From Ruminococcaceae bacterium UBA3215 (GTDB lineage Bacteria > Bacillota > Clostridia > Oscillospirales > Ruminococcaceae), in NCBI GenBank assembly GCA_002363155.1, contig DEWH01000018.1, positions 56,252 through 98,377 of the forward strand: a stretch of 42,126 nt of DNA, in the 5' to 3' direction. Numbering within the stretch: position 1 is the first letter of the stretch; every line of letters begins with the position of its first letter. The translations under genes were made by a program, and so were the position numbers. The notes beneath the pieces were generated by a model. It worked only from the letters and a program-made list of their open reading frames with translations, was not told the origin of the DNA and ran no database searches. Positions 15,858 to 24,026 of this stretch are shown one piece after another.

Positions 15858-17018
15858 TTATGCTATATCTTTCGACTTTCTGACCAGAAATTTCAAAGCA
15901 AACAGTGATGCACAGAATAGTGCAGCAGATACGGGAAGTACGATCATCGCTCTGCCATATCCCGCAGATTTCACAAGATCTCCGAAAAGCGCGTTGAATC
16001 CGATATCGAAGAATGTGGCGATGCTGAGGATAAGCCCGGTTGCGGAGCCGGCTTCCGATGTATCAAAGAACCTGCCGATCAGCATTACAAGCATAGGGTA
16101 CACTATCGAAAGTGCAAGTCCCGACAGCCCGAACAGCACCATTCCGCTTTTCCCGAGCGCCATTCCTGCAATATAGATAACCGTGCCCGCCGATGACCAT
16201 ATCAGCAGACTTCTGAAAACGCCGATCTTTTCGATGAACGGGGCGAATATCAGTCTGCCGACTGTTATCCCGCCGAAGAACAGCGAGAGGTAGAATGCCG
16301 AATCCTGTACGGAATAGCCGAGGTGCTCGCTTCCGTAGCTTGTGAGCCAGTTCATCAGCCCATGCTCTGCTATGAAATAACAGCCGCATATCAGTATCAG
16401 AAATATGCTTGCCGGATTTCGTATTATAGCGGAAGAACGCCCTTTTCTGCTGCTTTTTTCCGGATCCGGAAGCTTCATCGTCATCAGCAGTATAAAGCAT
16501 ATCACGACTATAACCAGCAGTCCGGCATTGGCAAAATGCCATGCTTCAAGACTGTCGGCGAAGCGTCCTATGATGTTCTGGGAGGCGGTTATCCCCACGC
16601 CCTGAACGAAGTTGAATATGCTCACAAGCATTGCCGGAGATGCGAACATAAGCGGTGTGAGCATATTCACCGATGTGGACAGCATTGTCGAGCCGCCCAT
16701 TGAAACAGTCATACATATCAGAAGCAGTATGTAGTTTTCGGTAAATGTATAAACAGCGAGAGCGGCTGCCCATATTACCAGCAGACCGCCGATAAACAGC
16801 TTCCTCGGCAGCCTGTCCGAAAGCCTTCCTCCGAAAGACAGAAATATAAGGTTCCCGACATAGCTTATCATTATGATACGGCTTGCCTGCGGTTCGCTCA
16901 ATGAGAATGTGCTGCGGAACGCCGGAAGAAAAATGCCCCGGAGCGAATCGGAAGCAGCCGTTATCAGCATCAGCAGTCCGCAGAATATCATTACCTTTAC
17001 ATTGTATTTTTCTTTCAT
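15858..17018 (-). CDS. Major facilitator superfamily permease
   Basis: Integral membrane transporter, 386 residues, about 12 predicted membrane helices. The loop between helices 2 and 3 has GGRLSDRLPRK, the MFS signature. A cytoplasmic basic loop (DPEKSSRKGRS, near 190) separates the two halves. Substrate unknown; the pattern resembles sugar or drug/H+ MFS proteins. It lies downstream of hisI on the same strand but behind a terminator, and no clear promoter or strong ribosome binding site was seen, so it may depend on read-through. Confidence 0.82.
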   Translation of the reverse strand: MKEKYNVKVMIFCGLLMLITAASDSLRGIFLPAFRSTFSLSEPQASRIIMISYVGNLIFLSFGGRLSDRLPRKLFIGGLLVIWAAALAVYTFTENYILLLICMTVSMGGSTMLSTSVNMLTPLMFASPAMLVSIFNFVQGVGITASQNIIGRFADSLEAWHFANAGLLVIVVICFILLMTMKLPDPEKSSRKGRSSAIIRNPASIFLILICGCYFIAEHGLMNWLTSYGSEHLGYSVQDSAFYLSLFFGGITVGRLIFAPFIEKIGVFRSLLIWSSAGTVIYIAGMALGKSGMVLFGLSGLALSIVYPMLVMLIGRFFDTSEAGSATGLILSIATFFDIGFNALFGDLVKSAGYGRAMIVLPVSAALFCASLFALKFLVRKSKDIA

Positions 17019-17034
17019 TTATGTTACCAAATAA

Positions 17035-17075
17035 AAGCAGGAAGATATCCCGAGGGATATCCGCCTGTTTTTTGT
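17035..17075. terminator. Terminator at the end of the his operon
   Basis: Interrupted stem: GCAGG outer arm and GATATCC-CGAG-GGATATC inner arm. TTTTATTT follows on the minus strand and TGTTTTTTG on the plus strand. It should end his transcription before the MFS gene. Confidence 0.7.
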
Positions 17076-17482
17076 TATCTGTTATTAAGATTTACAAGCT
17101 TGCCTGTCTCCATATCAAGCTCGCGGTAGTAGCAGTTGTTTGGCTTGCCGTTGAAGCTTGTGTGGCAGATGCCGCCTTTATCCGGGGTTGCCTGAAACAC
17201 GAGGGAGTTCTGCTCACAGTTCACGAAGATATGGTGAAGAGTGAAAGTATTGCCGCTCTCCGCGCCCTTGAACCAAAGCTTGTTGCGGGAGGTGCTCCAG
17301 AGTATCACCTTGCGCTGCTTTATGCTTTCTTTAAGCGCAAGCTCGTTTACATACGCTATCAGGATCACCTCTTTGGTGCCAAGGTTCTGAACTGCTACCG
17401 GTATGACTTTGTTTTCCGGCGCTATCTTTGCGATCTTCTCAAAATCGAGCATCAGCTCATCTGTTTCTTCTATCAGGCTCAT
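17075..17482 (-). CDS. hisI: Phosphoribosyl-AMP cyclohydrolase
   Basis: Third step of histidine synthesis: opens the adenine ring of phosphoribosyl-AMP. 135 residues from the ATG at 17480-17482, chosen because GGAGGAG is just upstream; a TTG six codons earlier overlaps the preceding stop. Family motifs: WSTSRNKLWFKGAESGN, then three cysteines in NCEQNS, GGICHTS and NNCYYR that would hold zinc. The usual DCDGD acidic motif is NCEQN here, so the Mg site differs from the textbook enzyme. Last gene of the his operon, 14 nt after the lipoprotein gene. Confidence 0.9.
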   Translation of the reverse strand: MSLIEETDELMLDFEKIAKIAPENKVIPVAVQNLGTKEVILIAYVNELALKESIKQRKVILWSTSRNKLWFKGAESGNTFTLHHIFVNCEQNSLVFQATPDKGGICHTSFNGKPNNCYYRELDMETGKLVNLNNR

Positions 17483-17496
17483 ATTCTCCTCCGGTT

Positions 17497-18192
17497 TCAA
17501 TCAAAAGAAAGATTCTCTATAATGTGATACAGGTATTCTCTGTCGGATCTGCGTGAGGTGTTGGTCAGTATGAACGAATATCCGAAGTGGTCTTTCATGA
17601 CGGAGCAGATGCGTCCATCTGTACCGTCGGCATACGACAGATACGAGTCAAGAAACATCAGACCGCCGCGCTCTGCGAGTTGAGATGTGACATTGTTTCC
17701 GGGACCTGCCTGTTCCTGTGCATATTTGAGGGCGGCAGCATATTGTTTATAATTTTCTTCCGTGCCGAAACCCTCTATATCGTTGAATTCAGCAGCCTGT
17801 ATGCACAGCATAGCTTCGGTGTTGCGAAGCACATAGAATATGCCGGGCGTACTGCGAATGTCCGCTTTTGTTTCCTCGTCTATCGGGTCTCCGCTGTTTT
17901 CTTTTCTCTCGATATACTCATCAAGTGTTTCCCACTTTGAAGTATCTATTCTGAAAGTCATACCCTCGAGTTTTACTTCCTCTTCCGCAGAAGATTCCGG
18001 TGCAGTTGTTTCGGAAGCTTCTGTTTCTGTTTCGGTCTCACTTTCAGTCTCTTCCGTCTCCGCAGTTGTGGTGACAGCTTCTGTGGACTGGGTAGTTATT
18101 TCCGGAGCATTGTTTTTCACTACAGTTTCATTTCCGGCGCATGAAGAAAGCAGCAATAAAGATGCGATAACAATTATGACGTTCTTTTTCAT
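17497..18192 (-). CDS. Lipoprotein of unknown function inside the his operon
   Basis: 231 residues. Signal peptide with lipobox LSSC (Cys18), then a Thr/Glu/Ser-rich low-complexity stretch (about 30-75) typical of a cell-surface spacer, then a globular domain (about 78-231: EGMTFRIDTSKWETLDEY, MLCIQAAEFNDIEGFG, DREYLYHIIENLSFD). I recognise no enzyme motif. The start is ATG 18192, with GGAGGT 4 nt upstream; a TTG four codons earlier is possible. It ends 14 nt before hisI, so the two are almost surely cotranscribed; a 170-bp hairpin array separates it from hisF. Confidence 0.75.
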   Translation of the reverse strand: MKKNVIIVIASLLLLSSCAGNETVVKNNAPEITTQSTEAVTTTAETEETESETETETEASETTAPESSAEEEVKLEGMTFRIDTSKWETLDEYIERKENSGDPIDEETKADIRSTPGIFYVLRNTEAMLCIQAAEFNDIEGFGTEENYKQYAAALKYAQEQAGPGNNVTSQLAERGGLMFLDSYLSYADGTDGRICSVMKDHFGYSFILTNTSRRSDREYLYHIIENLSFD

Positions 18193-18228
18193 GATGACCT
18201 CCAATAGTTTCGGAAAACTCTGAAATCC

Positions 18229-18376
18229 AACTGCGAAGCGATCAGGTTTAGGATCAAACCCTTTTTAAAGGGTTTGCGGGTCCGGGCAGAGCCCGGGTCT
18301 CTCATCATTCTCTCGGGTCCGGGCAGAGCCCGGGTCTTTCATCATTCTCTCGGGTCCGGGCGGAGCTCGGGTCTCA
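18229..18376 (-). repeat. Hairpin array with three 37-bp repeats, containing the hisF stop
   Basis: AACTGCGAAGCGATCA opens the block (matches 18-33 inverted), followed by AGGTTTAGGATC, hairpin AAACCCTTT-TT-AAAGGGTTT (18256-18275), and three units with CCGGGC-AGA-GCCCGG at 18282, 18319 and 18356 (the last GGA / GCTCGG). The period is 37 bp. The third unit runs into hisF and supplies its TGA stop. The AGGTTTAGG-hairpin part recurs at 40190-40225. Confidence 0.8.
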
Positions 18377-19132
18377 TCTTCTCACGGGCATTCCCTTTTC
18401 TTTCAGATGCTCTTTGACTTCACCGACGGTAAGCTCTCTGAAATGGAAGAGAGATGCTGCGAGGGCTGCACTTGCCGGTGTCTTTTCAAAGACCTCGGAG
18501 AAGTCTGCGAGTTTGCCGCAGCCGCCGCTTGCGATGACAGGTATCTTTACTCTGCTACATACGAAGTTCAGCATCTCAATATCAAATCCTGCTTTTGTAC
18601 CGTCCGTATCTATCGAGTTCAGGCATATTTCGCCTGCTCCGCGCTCCTCGATCTCCTTTACCCAGTCTCCGAGATCAAGCCCCATATCCAGCCTTCCGCC
18701 GTTTATGAACACGCTGTATCCGCCTTTGCCGTTTCGCTTTGCGTCTATGCCTACCACTACACACTGGCTTCCGAAGATCTCCGCCGCGTCGCTTATCAGC
18801 TTCGGGTTCTTCACTGCCTGTGAGTTCACCGAGACCTTGTCGGCTCCCGCTCGCAGTGTGTCGCGGAAATCATCGACCGTGGCAATGCCGCCGCCTACGC
18901 ACAGCGGAACAAATACCTTCTTCGCCGTCTCGCGCACAACGTCCAGCATTACTCCGCGCCCCTCATGGGAAGCTGTGATATCATAGAAAACGATCTCGTC
19001 CGCGCCCTGCCTGTTGTACTCGTATGCACATTCAACCGGGTCGCCGACATCGCGTATTCCCTCAAAATTAACACCCTTGACAACCTTGCCGTTTCTAACG
19101 TCAAGGCAGGGGATTATTCGCTTTGCTAACAT
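18374..19132 (-). CDS. hisF: Imidazole glycerol phosphate synthase, cyclase subunit
   Basis: Closes the imidazole ring using ammonia from HisH, giving IGP and AICAR. 252 residues, one beta/alpha barrel. Catalytic Asp11 (PCLDV) and Asp130 (VGIDAKR) are present, with phosphate loops CVGGGI (78-83) and ASGGCG. AAGGAG sits just before the ATG, 9 nt after orf156. The stop codon lies within a repeat unit, so the last codons may have been reshaped by the repeat. Confidence 0.96.
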   Translation of the reverse strand: MLAKRIIPCLDVRNGKVVKGVNFEGIRDVGDPVECAYEYNRQGADEIVFYDITASHEGRGVMLDVVRETAKKVFVPLCVGGGIATVDDFRDTLRAGADKVSVNSQAVKNPKLISDAAEIFGSQCVVVGIDAKRNGKGGYSVFINGGRLDMGLDLGDWVKEIEERGAGEICLNSIDTDGTKAGFDIEMLNFVCSRVKIPVIASGGCGKLADFSEVFEKTPASAALAASLFHFRELTVGEVKEHLKEKGMPVRR

Positions 19133-19141
19133 AGTCTCTCC

Positions 19142-19612
19142 TTATTCTTCAACATACCGCCATTGCAGCTTTTCCGCAATGACGTATGATGTTCCTTTTC
19201 TTCTTCCTGTAGTCCGGCTAAGCTGACCGGACAGCAATGCACGGTCTTCGTAGGTAAGCGGGTCAATAGGGGCGTCAGCCCAGAGTATCAGCCTTTCGTC
19301 CCGTGTCCTTCCGCGAAGATCGGTGCGAAACTCCAGTGTACATTCGAGCAGCGACGGAAGCTCCAGATCGTCAAGTCCGCAGAATGAGAACTTCCGCACG
19401 CCGGTGAATTTAAGCTCCAGCCTTTTGATCCAGTCGCCGTCGAAGATCACCGAAAGTTCATGGGAATCGAAACCCTGCGCGAAAACAAGACCGTTTTCAA
19501 CAGCGTGATCTCCGCTTGTGTAATTTGCCGTAACAACGACCGTATCGTGGAAATACCCCGTTTCCTTCATCAGAGCTTCAATGTCAGCATCGGTGTTTAT
19601 ATCGTGCCACAT
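19142..19612 (-). CDS. Uncharacterised 156-residue protein between hisA and hisF
   Basis: Not recognised. A soluble acidic protein with no signal or membrane segment; visible patches are MWHDINTDADIEALMKETGYFHD, a beta-rich middle (LSVIFDGDW, IKRLELKFTGVRKFSF) and LILWADAPIDPLTYEDRALL. Its ATG overlaps the hisA stop as TAATG, with GGAGG about 10 nt upstream, and its stop is 9 nt before hisF. Tight coupling argues for a real gene expressed with HisA and HisF. The beta-sheet pattern resembles small immunity-like or DUF proteins only vaguely. Confidence 0.8.
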   Translation of the reverse strand: MWHDINTDADIEALMKETGYFHDTVVVTANYTSGDHAVENGLVFAQGFDSHELSVIFDGDWIKRLELKFTGVRKFSFCGLDDLELPSLLECTLEFRTDLRGRTRDERLILWADAPIDPLTYEDRALLSGQLSRTTGRRKGTSYVIAEKLQWRYVEE

Positions 19613-20328
19613 TACCTTTCAGCCTCCGCTATCGCTTCTTTCAGATCGAGCGTTCCGCTGTATATCGACTTTCCGCATATCGCACCGTAAAGTCCAAGTT
19701 CACGGCATTTCCTGATATCCTCTATGTTCTTTACGCCGCCGCTTGCGATGATGTTCGCACTGCAGGCTTTGTTGATCTCGCCGAGCTGTTCGGCGTTCAC
19801 GCCCGCAAGCGTACCGTCCTTCGAAATATCGGTGAAGATGATGTACTGCACGCCGATATCCGACATCGCCTTTGCAAGATCGGTGAAGCGCACGTCCGAC
19901 GTTTCCAGCCAGCCCTCGGTAGCGACCATGCCGTTTTTAGCGTCTATGCCGACTGCGATATGGGAGCCGTATTCCTTTACAAGAGTCTTTACCAGCGCAG
20001 GATCTTTTACTGCCGCCGAGCCGATGATAACACGCTCAACGCCTCCCGACAGATACATCTCCGCCGCTTCGGGAGTGCGTATTCCGCCGCCCACTTCCAC
20101 TTTCAGCTTTGTATTCTTCGCAACATCGAGGAAGATATCACGGTTCTGCTGTGTGGCGTCCTTTGCGCCGTCGAGATCAACCATGTGTATCCACCCGGCA
20201 CCGCTACGCTCAAACATTCTCGCGGTGTCCATGTAGCTTTCGGCGACCTTGTGCGCTGTGCCGTAGTCGCCTTTCACAAGGCGCACGCAGTTTCCGTCTT
20301 TTATGTCAATTGCCGGTAATATTATCAT
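19612..20328 (-). CDS. hisA: ProFAR isomerase
   Basis: Isomerises ProFAR to PRFAR, feeding HisF-HisH. 238 residues, beta/alpha barrel homologous to HisF. Catalytic Asp8 (PAIDIK) and Asp129 (VGIDAK) are present, with VEVGGGIR (77-84) and IASGGV phosphate loops. The ATG has AGGAGA upstream inside the 3' end of the preceding membrane-protein gene, which it overlaps by 23 bp. Confidence 0.96.
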   Translation of the reverse strand: MIILPAIDIKDGNCVRLVKGDYGTAHKVAESYMDTARMFERSGAGWIHMVDLDGAKDATQQNRDIFLDVAKNTKLKVEVGGGIRTPEAAEMYLSGGVERVIIGSAAVKDPALVKTLVKEYGSHIAVGIDAKNGMVATEGWLETSDVRFTDLAKAMSDIGVQYIIFTDISKDGTLAGVNAEQLGEINKACSANIIASGGVKNIEDIRKCRELGLYGAICGKSIYSGTLDLKEAIAEAER

Positions 20329-21361
20329 TATCTTTCTCCTTATTATCTTTTGTTCTGTGTCCCCTTGCCGTTACGGCAATTTCTATCACAGTAACCGGAA
20401 AAAGCGCAAGGAAGATGAACGTGATTATGCCGACAAACATCATCGGCAGTCCGGTCTGGCGGATCACGCAGTATGACCAGACCGAGAAAAAAGCCGCCCA
20501 TATCAGTTTCAGACCGTCCAGAGCTTCGGTTATTATCATTCGTATGAGCTGTTCACCCTGCTTGTCCGTACTTATTCCTATGTGCTTTATCTTCTTCACC
20601 GCGATCGTCAGCAGGCTGAATATCAGCAGCAGTCCGAATCCGGCAGCAAACGGGTAAAATCCGAATACCTTGTACGAATAAACATCGAAATTTCCTTCGC
20701 TCCCGAAATGTATGCCTATGCGTTCCGGAAGTCCTCCGTAGGAGAGCAGAAAGTAAACCAGCATTGCGCCGAGTGAGCCGAAAGCTATGATATTCGCGGC
20801 GGTATGCTGTATCTTAAACAGCTTCCTCTTCTTTTCCGGAAGCTCCGCATCATCTGCATTACCGCTCTGCCGCGGCTCCGAACGGTATCTCACCTGTATC
20901 TCCGAAAAAATGACAGGCATCGACAGAAGCAGTATTATAAAGAATACGCGGAATATATCGAGGGGTGTGCCGTCGCCCATTCCCGTCTGATGCACGATGC
21001 AGTACGTCCAGAATGAGAAGAACACTGCCCACAGCAGCTTTATAAGATCGAGCAGCAGCACCGCCGTACAGCGGAATACGGTGTCTCCTTTTTCGGTGAT
21101 CTTCAGTCCAAGCTTTTTGATTTTCTTCACTGCAAGCGACAGGAGACTGAATATGCCGAGAAGTCCGAATCCCATAACAAACGGATAGAACCCGAATATC
21201 TTATATGAATAAACATCAAGCTGCCCGTCAACAGCGCTGAAATGAACGCCGATACGCTCCGGAAGTCCCTCATACGAGAACAGGAAATAAATAAGCATCG
21301 CACCGAGAAGACCGAACGCGGTGATGTTCGCGGCTGTGTGTATTATCCGGTATGCTTTCAC
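20306..21361 (-). CDS. Internally duplicated DUF1648-like membrane protein
   Basis: 351 residues made of two similar halves (about 1-165 and 185-340). Each half has IxHTAANIxAFGxLGAML, LPERIGxHF, DVYSYKxFGFYPF and xxLIKLLWAxFFSxWxYC. The LPERIG-HF...D pattern resembles DUF1648 / SdpI-type membrane proteins; function unknown. About eight membrane helices. The start is GTG at 21359-21361, overlapping the hisH stop as GTGA, and the end overlaps hisA by 23 bp, so translation is coupled on both sides. A link to histidine synthesis is not evident. Confidence 0.85.
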   Translation of the reverse strand: MKAYRIIHTAANITAFGLLGAMLIYFLFSYEGLPERIGVHFSAVDGQLDVYSYKIFGFYPFVMGFGLLGIFSLLSLAVKKIKKLGLKITEKGDTVFRCTAVLLLDLIKLLWAVFFSFWTYCIVHQTGMGDGTPLDIFRVFFIILLLSMPVIFSEIQVRYRSEPRQSGNADDAELPEKKRKLFKIQHTAANIIAFGSLGAMLVYFLLSYGGLPERIGIHFGSEGNFDVYSYKVFGFYPFAAGFGLLLIFSLLTIAVKKIKHIGISTDKQGEQLIRMIITEALDGLKLIWAAFFSVWSYCVIRQTGLPMMFVGIITFIFLALFPVTVIEIAVTARGHRTKDNKEKDNDNITGN

Positions 21362-21957
21362 AGCGCAAGGAAGTTGCGGAGTATCTTGAGCCCGGTCTCG
21401 CCGCTTTTTTCGGGGTGGAACTGACAGCCGTAAACGTTCCCTTTGAATACGCAGGCAGGCACATTCCCGCCGTAATCGGTATAAGCCGCGACATTCTCAC
21501 TGCCGCAGTGCGCCGCGTAGGAATGCACGAAATAGACATAGGGTTCGTCACCGAGCCCGTCTAAAACAGCGCACTTCTCGTTGTAAATGAGCCTGTTCCA
21601 GCCTATCTGCGGTATCAGCAGTCCGGGCGGTGTCATAAGCTCAACGGTGCCGGGGATCAGTCCGAGTCCCTCTGTTTCACCGAACTCAAAACTTTTGTCG
21701 AAGAGCATCTGCATACCGAGGCAGATGCCGAGCAGCGGCTTTTTCTTCGCCTGTTCCTTTATGGTGTCAATAAGTCCGGTCTCGCCGAGCTTTTTCATAG
21801 CGTCCGCAAAAGCTCCGACACCGGGAAGTATTATCTTGTCCGCGCGCTCAAGTTCAGCCGGGTCTTTCGTAACGATGCTGTCCGCGCCGATGTAGTCGAG
21901 GGCGTTCTTTACGCTGAACAGGTTGCCTGCGCCGTAATCAATGATTGCAGTTGTCAT
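21358..21957 (-). CDS. hisH: Imidazole glycerol phosphate synthase, glutaminase subunit
   Basis: Class I glutamine amidotransferase that delivers ammonia to HisF. 199 residues, with Cys79 in GICLGMQ, His181 and Glu183 in QFHPEKS, and PGVGAF near the N-terminus. AAAGGA precedes the ATG; the gene follows orf60 by 21 nt. Confidence 0.96.
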   Translation of the reverse strand: MTTAIIDYGAGNLFSVKNALDYIGADSIVTKDPAELERADKIILPGVGAFADAMKKLGETGLIDTIKEQAKKKPLLGICLGMQMLFDKSFEFGETEGLGLIPGTVELMTPPGLLIPQIGWNRLIYNEKCAVLDGLGDEPYVYFVHSYAAHCGSENVAAYTDYGGNVPACVFKGNVYGCQFHPEKSGETGLKILRNFLAL

Positions 21958-21978
21958 AGTTTATCCTTTTCCGCGGTA

Positions 21979-22161
21979 TCAGAATCCGGTTTTGGGTCTG
22001 CCGGAGGGTATCGCGTTCATTTTTCTTACTATCCTGTCGTACACTTCGTTGTACATATCCACTATATCTTCCGGAGTCTTGTCCGAAAGATCCTGCTTTT
22101 CCATATAGAGGTAAGCGAGAGCCTCAGCCTTGTTGGAAGGGTAAAATCTGACTTCGTTCAT
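21979..22161 (-). CDS. Small 60-residue protein between hisB and hisH
   Basis: Unrecognised small helical protein (KAEALAYLYMEKQDL, TPEDIVDMYNEVYDRIVRKMNAI) with a basic C-terminal end. It has GAAAGGA before the ATG, starts 18 nt after hisB and ends 21 nt before hisH; this regular spacing in the operon supports it as a real gene. No membrane segment. The look is of a short protein-binding or regulatory helix bundle, but that is only inference. Confidence 0.75.
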   Translation of the reverse strand: MNEVRFYPSNKAEALAYLYMEKQDLSDKTPEDIVDMYNEVYDRIVRKMNAIPSGRPKTGF

Positions 22162-22179
22162 TTTCCAGTCCTTTCACGC

Positions 22180-22764
22180 TTAAAGCGTACCCTTGGTGGA
22201 AAGCGCTTTCCCGTCCGCGTTCACGCTTACCGCCTGCTTCAGCGCATGAGCGAGAGCCTTGAACAGTGCCTCGGTGATGTGGTGATCGTTCTTGCCGTAC
22301 TCACAGCGCAGGTGCAGGGTAATGCCGGCATTGAAAGCGAACGCGCGCATGAATTCCTCGGTGAGGCAGGCGTCGTATTCGCCTATGCGCTCGTTTGTGA
22401 ACTCCGCGTTGAAAACGAGGAACGGTCTTGCGCTGATGTCGAGAGCACAAAATCCCAGCGCCTCGTCCATTGGAATGAAAGCGGAGCCGTAGCGCATTAT
22501 CCCGGACTTGTCTCCGAGAGCTTCCGCGAAAGCCTTGCCCAGCGTGATGCCGGTGTCCTCAACGGAGTGGTGACCGTCAACATTAAGGTCGCCCTTGCAC
22601 TTTACGGTCATATCGAATCCGCCGTGAACGCAGAGGGCAGTCAGCATGTGGTCAAAGAAGCCTATGCCGGTGTCGATGTCGGGTGTGCCGGAGCCGTCTA
22701 TATTCAGCTTTACGGTGATGTCGGTCTCTTTTGTTTTTCTTGTGATCTCAGCTGTCCTGCTCAT
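22180..22764 (-). CDS. hisB: Imidazoleglycerol-phosphate dehydratase
   Basis: Dehydrates IGP to imidazole-acetol phosphate. Monofunctional 194-residue form without a phosphatase domain. The two pseudo-repeats of the metal site are clear: GFFDHML with DGHHSVEDTG, and NDHHITEALFKALA. Start ATG overlaps the hisC stop as ATGA. Confidence 0.96.
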   Translation of the reverse strand: MSRTAEITRKTKETDITVKLNIDGSGTPDIDTGIGFFDHMLTALCVHGGFDMTVKCKGDLNVDGHHSVEDTGITLGKAFAEALGDKSGIMRYGSAFIPMDEALGFCALDISARPFLVFNAEFTNERIGEYDACLTEEFMRAFAFNAGITLHLRCEYGKNDHHITEALFKALAHALKQAVSVNADGKALSTKGTL

Positions 22765-23828
22765 TTCGCAGCCTCCTTCAGTATGTCGTCGAGCGCCTTG
22801 TACAGCGCGTTCATTTCGTCGTCCGTTCCGACGGTTATGCGCAGATAATCGCAGATAACAGGCTTGTTCCAGTAGCGGACGAATATCCTGCGCTTCTTGA
22901 GTTCGTTGAATATCATCTGCGCGGAAGCGGTCCTATGCTTTGCGAAGATGAAGTTGCTCATGGAGTCGGGGAAGGTGAATCCGCGCTTTGTGAGTTCTTT
23001 TTTTGCGTTTTCGCGGGTGTTTATTATCTTTGCGCAGGTCTCTTCAAAGTATGTCTTATCGCGGACTGCCGCAGCCCCGCATTTAATGGTGACGCGGTTC
23101 ATGGTGTAGGAGTTTACGGAGAACTTCACGTCGTTCATGTACTTAATGAGCTTTTCGCTGCCGACAGCGAAGCCGATCCTCATACCCGCCATACTGCGCG
23201 ATTTGGAGAAGGTCTGCACTACCAGCAGGTTCTCATACTTGCTAACAAGCGGGAGCGCGCTCTCTCCGCCGAAGTCAATATACGCTTCGTCGATGATGAC
23301 AACGGAATCGGGATTTGCTTTTATGATCTGTTCGACAGTATCAACGGATTCAAGCACTCCGGTGGGAGCATTGGGGTTGGGGAAGATGATACCGCCGTTG
23401 GGCTGTGAGTAGTCCTCGGGAGCGATGCGAAAATCTGGGGAAAGGGGGAGTTGTTTGTAGGGTATGCCGTAAACATCTGCCCACACGTCGTAGAATGAAT
23501 AGGTTATATCGGGGAAGAGCACCGGTTTATCGGAGTTGAAGAAGGTCATGAATGCCATTGAAATGACATCGTCCGAGCCTACACCCACAAAGACCTGCTC
23601 CGGCTTTACGCAGTAGGTTTCGGCAATAGCGTCAACGAGTTCCGCTGCGTCGGGAGCCGGGTACAGCCGCATATCGTCGTATGAGAACCCGTCAAGAGCC
23701 GCTTTTACAGCGGGAGCCGGCGGGTAAGGGTTTTCGTTTGTGTTGAGTTTTATGATGTCCTTTTCCTTCGGCTGTTCGCCGGGGATGTAAGGTACTACCT
23801 TACGAACATTGTTTTCCCATTGAGACAT
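22761..23828 (-). CDS. hisC: Histidinol-phosphate aminotransferase
   Basis: PLP enzyme converting imidazole-acetol phosphate and glutamate to histidinol phosphate. 355 residues from the ATG at 23826-23828, preceded by AAAGGA. The open frame runs 59 codons further upstream, but that part reads through a hairpin repeat (PFFKGGWRGHSGRAPSEK) and is rejected. Motifs: NTNENPYPP (29-37), NPNAPTG (151-157), DEAYIDF (180-186) and the PLP lysine Lys209 in TFSKSRSMAGMR. Confidence 0.94.
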   Translation of the reverse strand: MSQWENNVRKVVPYIPGEQPKEKDIIKLNTNENPYPPAPAVKAALDGFSYDDMRLYPAPDAAELVDAIAETYCVKPEQVFVGVGSDDVISMAFMTFFNSDKPVLFPDITYSFYDVWADVYGIPYKQLPLSPDFRIAPEDYSQPNGGIIFPNPNAPTGVLESVDTVEQIIKANPDSVVIIDEAYIDFGGESALPLVSKYENLLVVQTFSKSRSMAGMRIGFAVGSEKLIKYMNDVKFSVNSYTMNRVTIKCGAAAVRDKTYFEETCAKIINTRENAKKELTKRGFTFPDSMSNFIFAKHRTASAQMIFNELKKRRIFVRYWNKPVICDYLRITVGTDDEMNALYKALDDILKEAAK

Positions 23829-23859
23829 TTTATGATATCCTTTCGAGAGGTGTTTGAGA

Positions 23860-23930
23860 CTTTTTTGAGATTTCTCAGACGGGGCTCTGCCACTGTGACC
23901 CCGCCAGCCCCCCTTGAAAAAGGGGGCTGG
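23860..23930 (-). repeat. Hairpins between hisD and hisC
   Basis: GGGG-CTCTGCCACTGTGA-CCCC (23881-23902) and a long stem CCAGCCCCC with GGGGGCTGG (23904-23930, one bulge, AT-closing loop). GGGCTCTGCC is the inverse of the GGCAGAGCCC core in the 18.3 kb array. The 198-bp gap 23829-24026 otherwise holds only the hisC ribosome binding site. Confidence 0.65.
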
Positions 23931-24026
23931 ACACCCTAAATAAATGCAGTATTTCAGAGCGTGTTCAGCGGGCTGCTTTTGTTTGAAACGCAGTGAGGTC
24001 GGCAAAGATCCATTCTGCGTTATTTG

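Noticed and set aside
18276..18380. CRISPR-like look of three 37-bp units
   Set aside because: Units are tandem without unique spacers, only three, and no cas genes are near.
23829..24005. 59-codon N-terminal extension of hisC
   Set aside because: Reads through a hairpin repeat and goes beyond the family N-terminus; ATG 23828 has a ribosome binding site.
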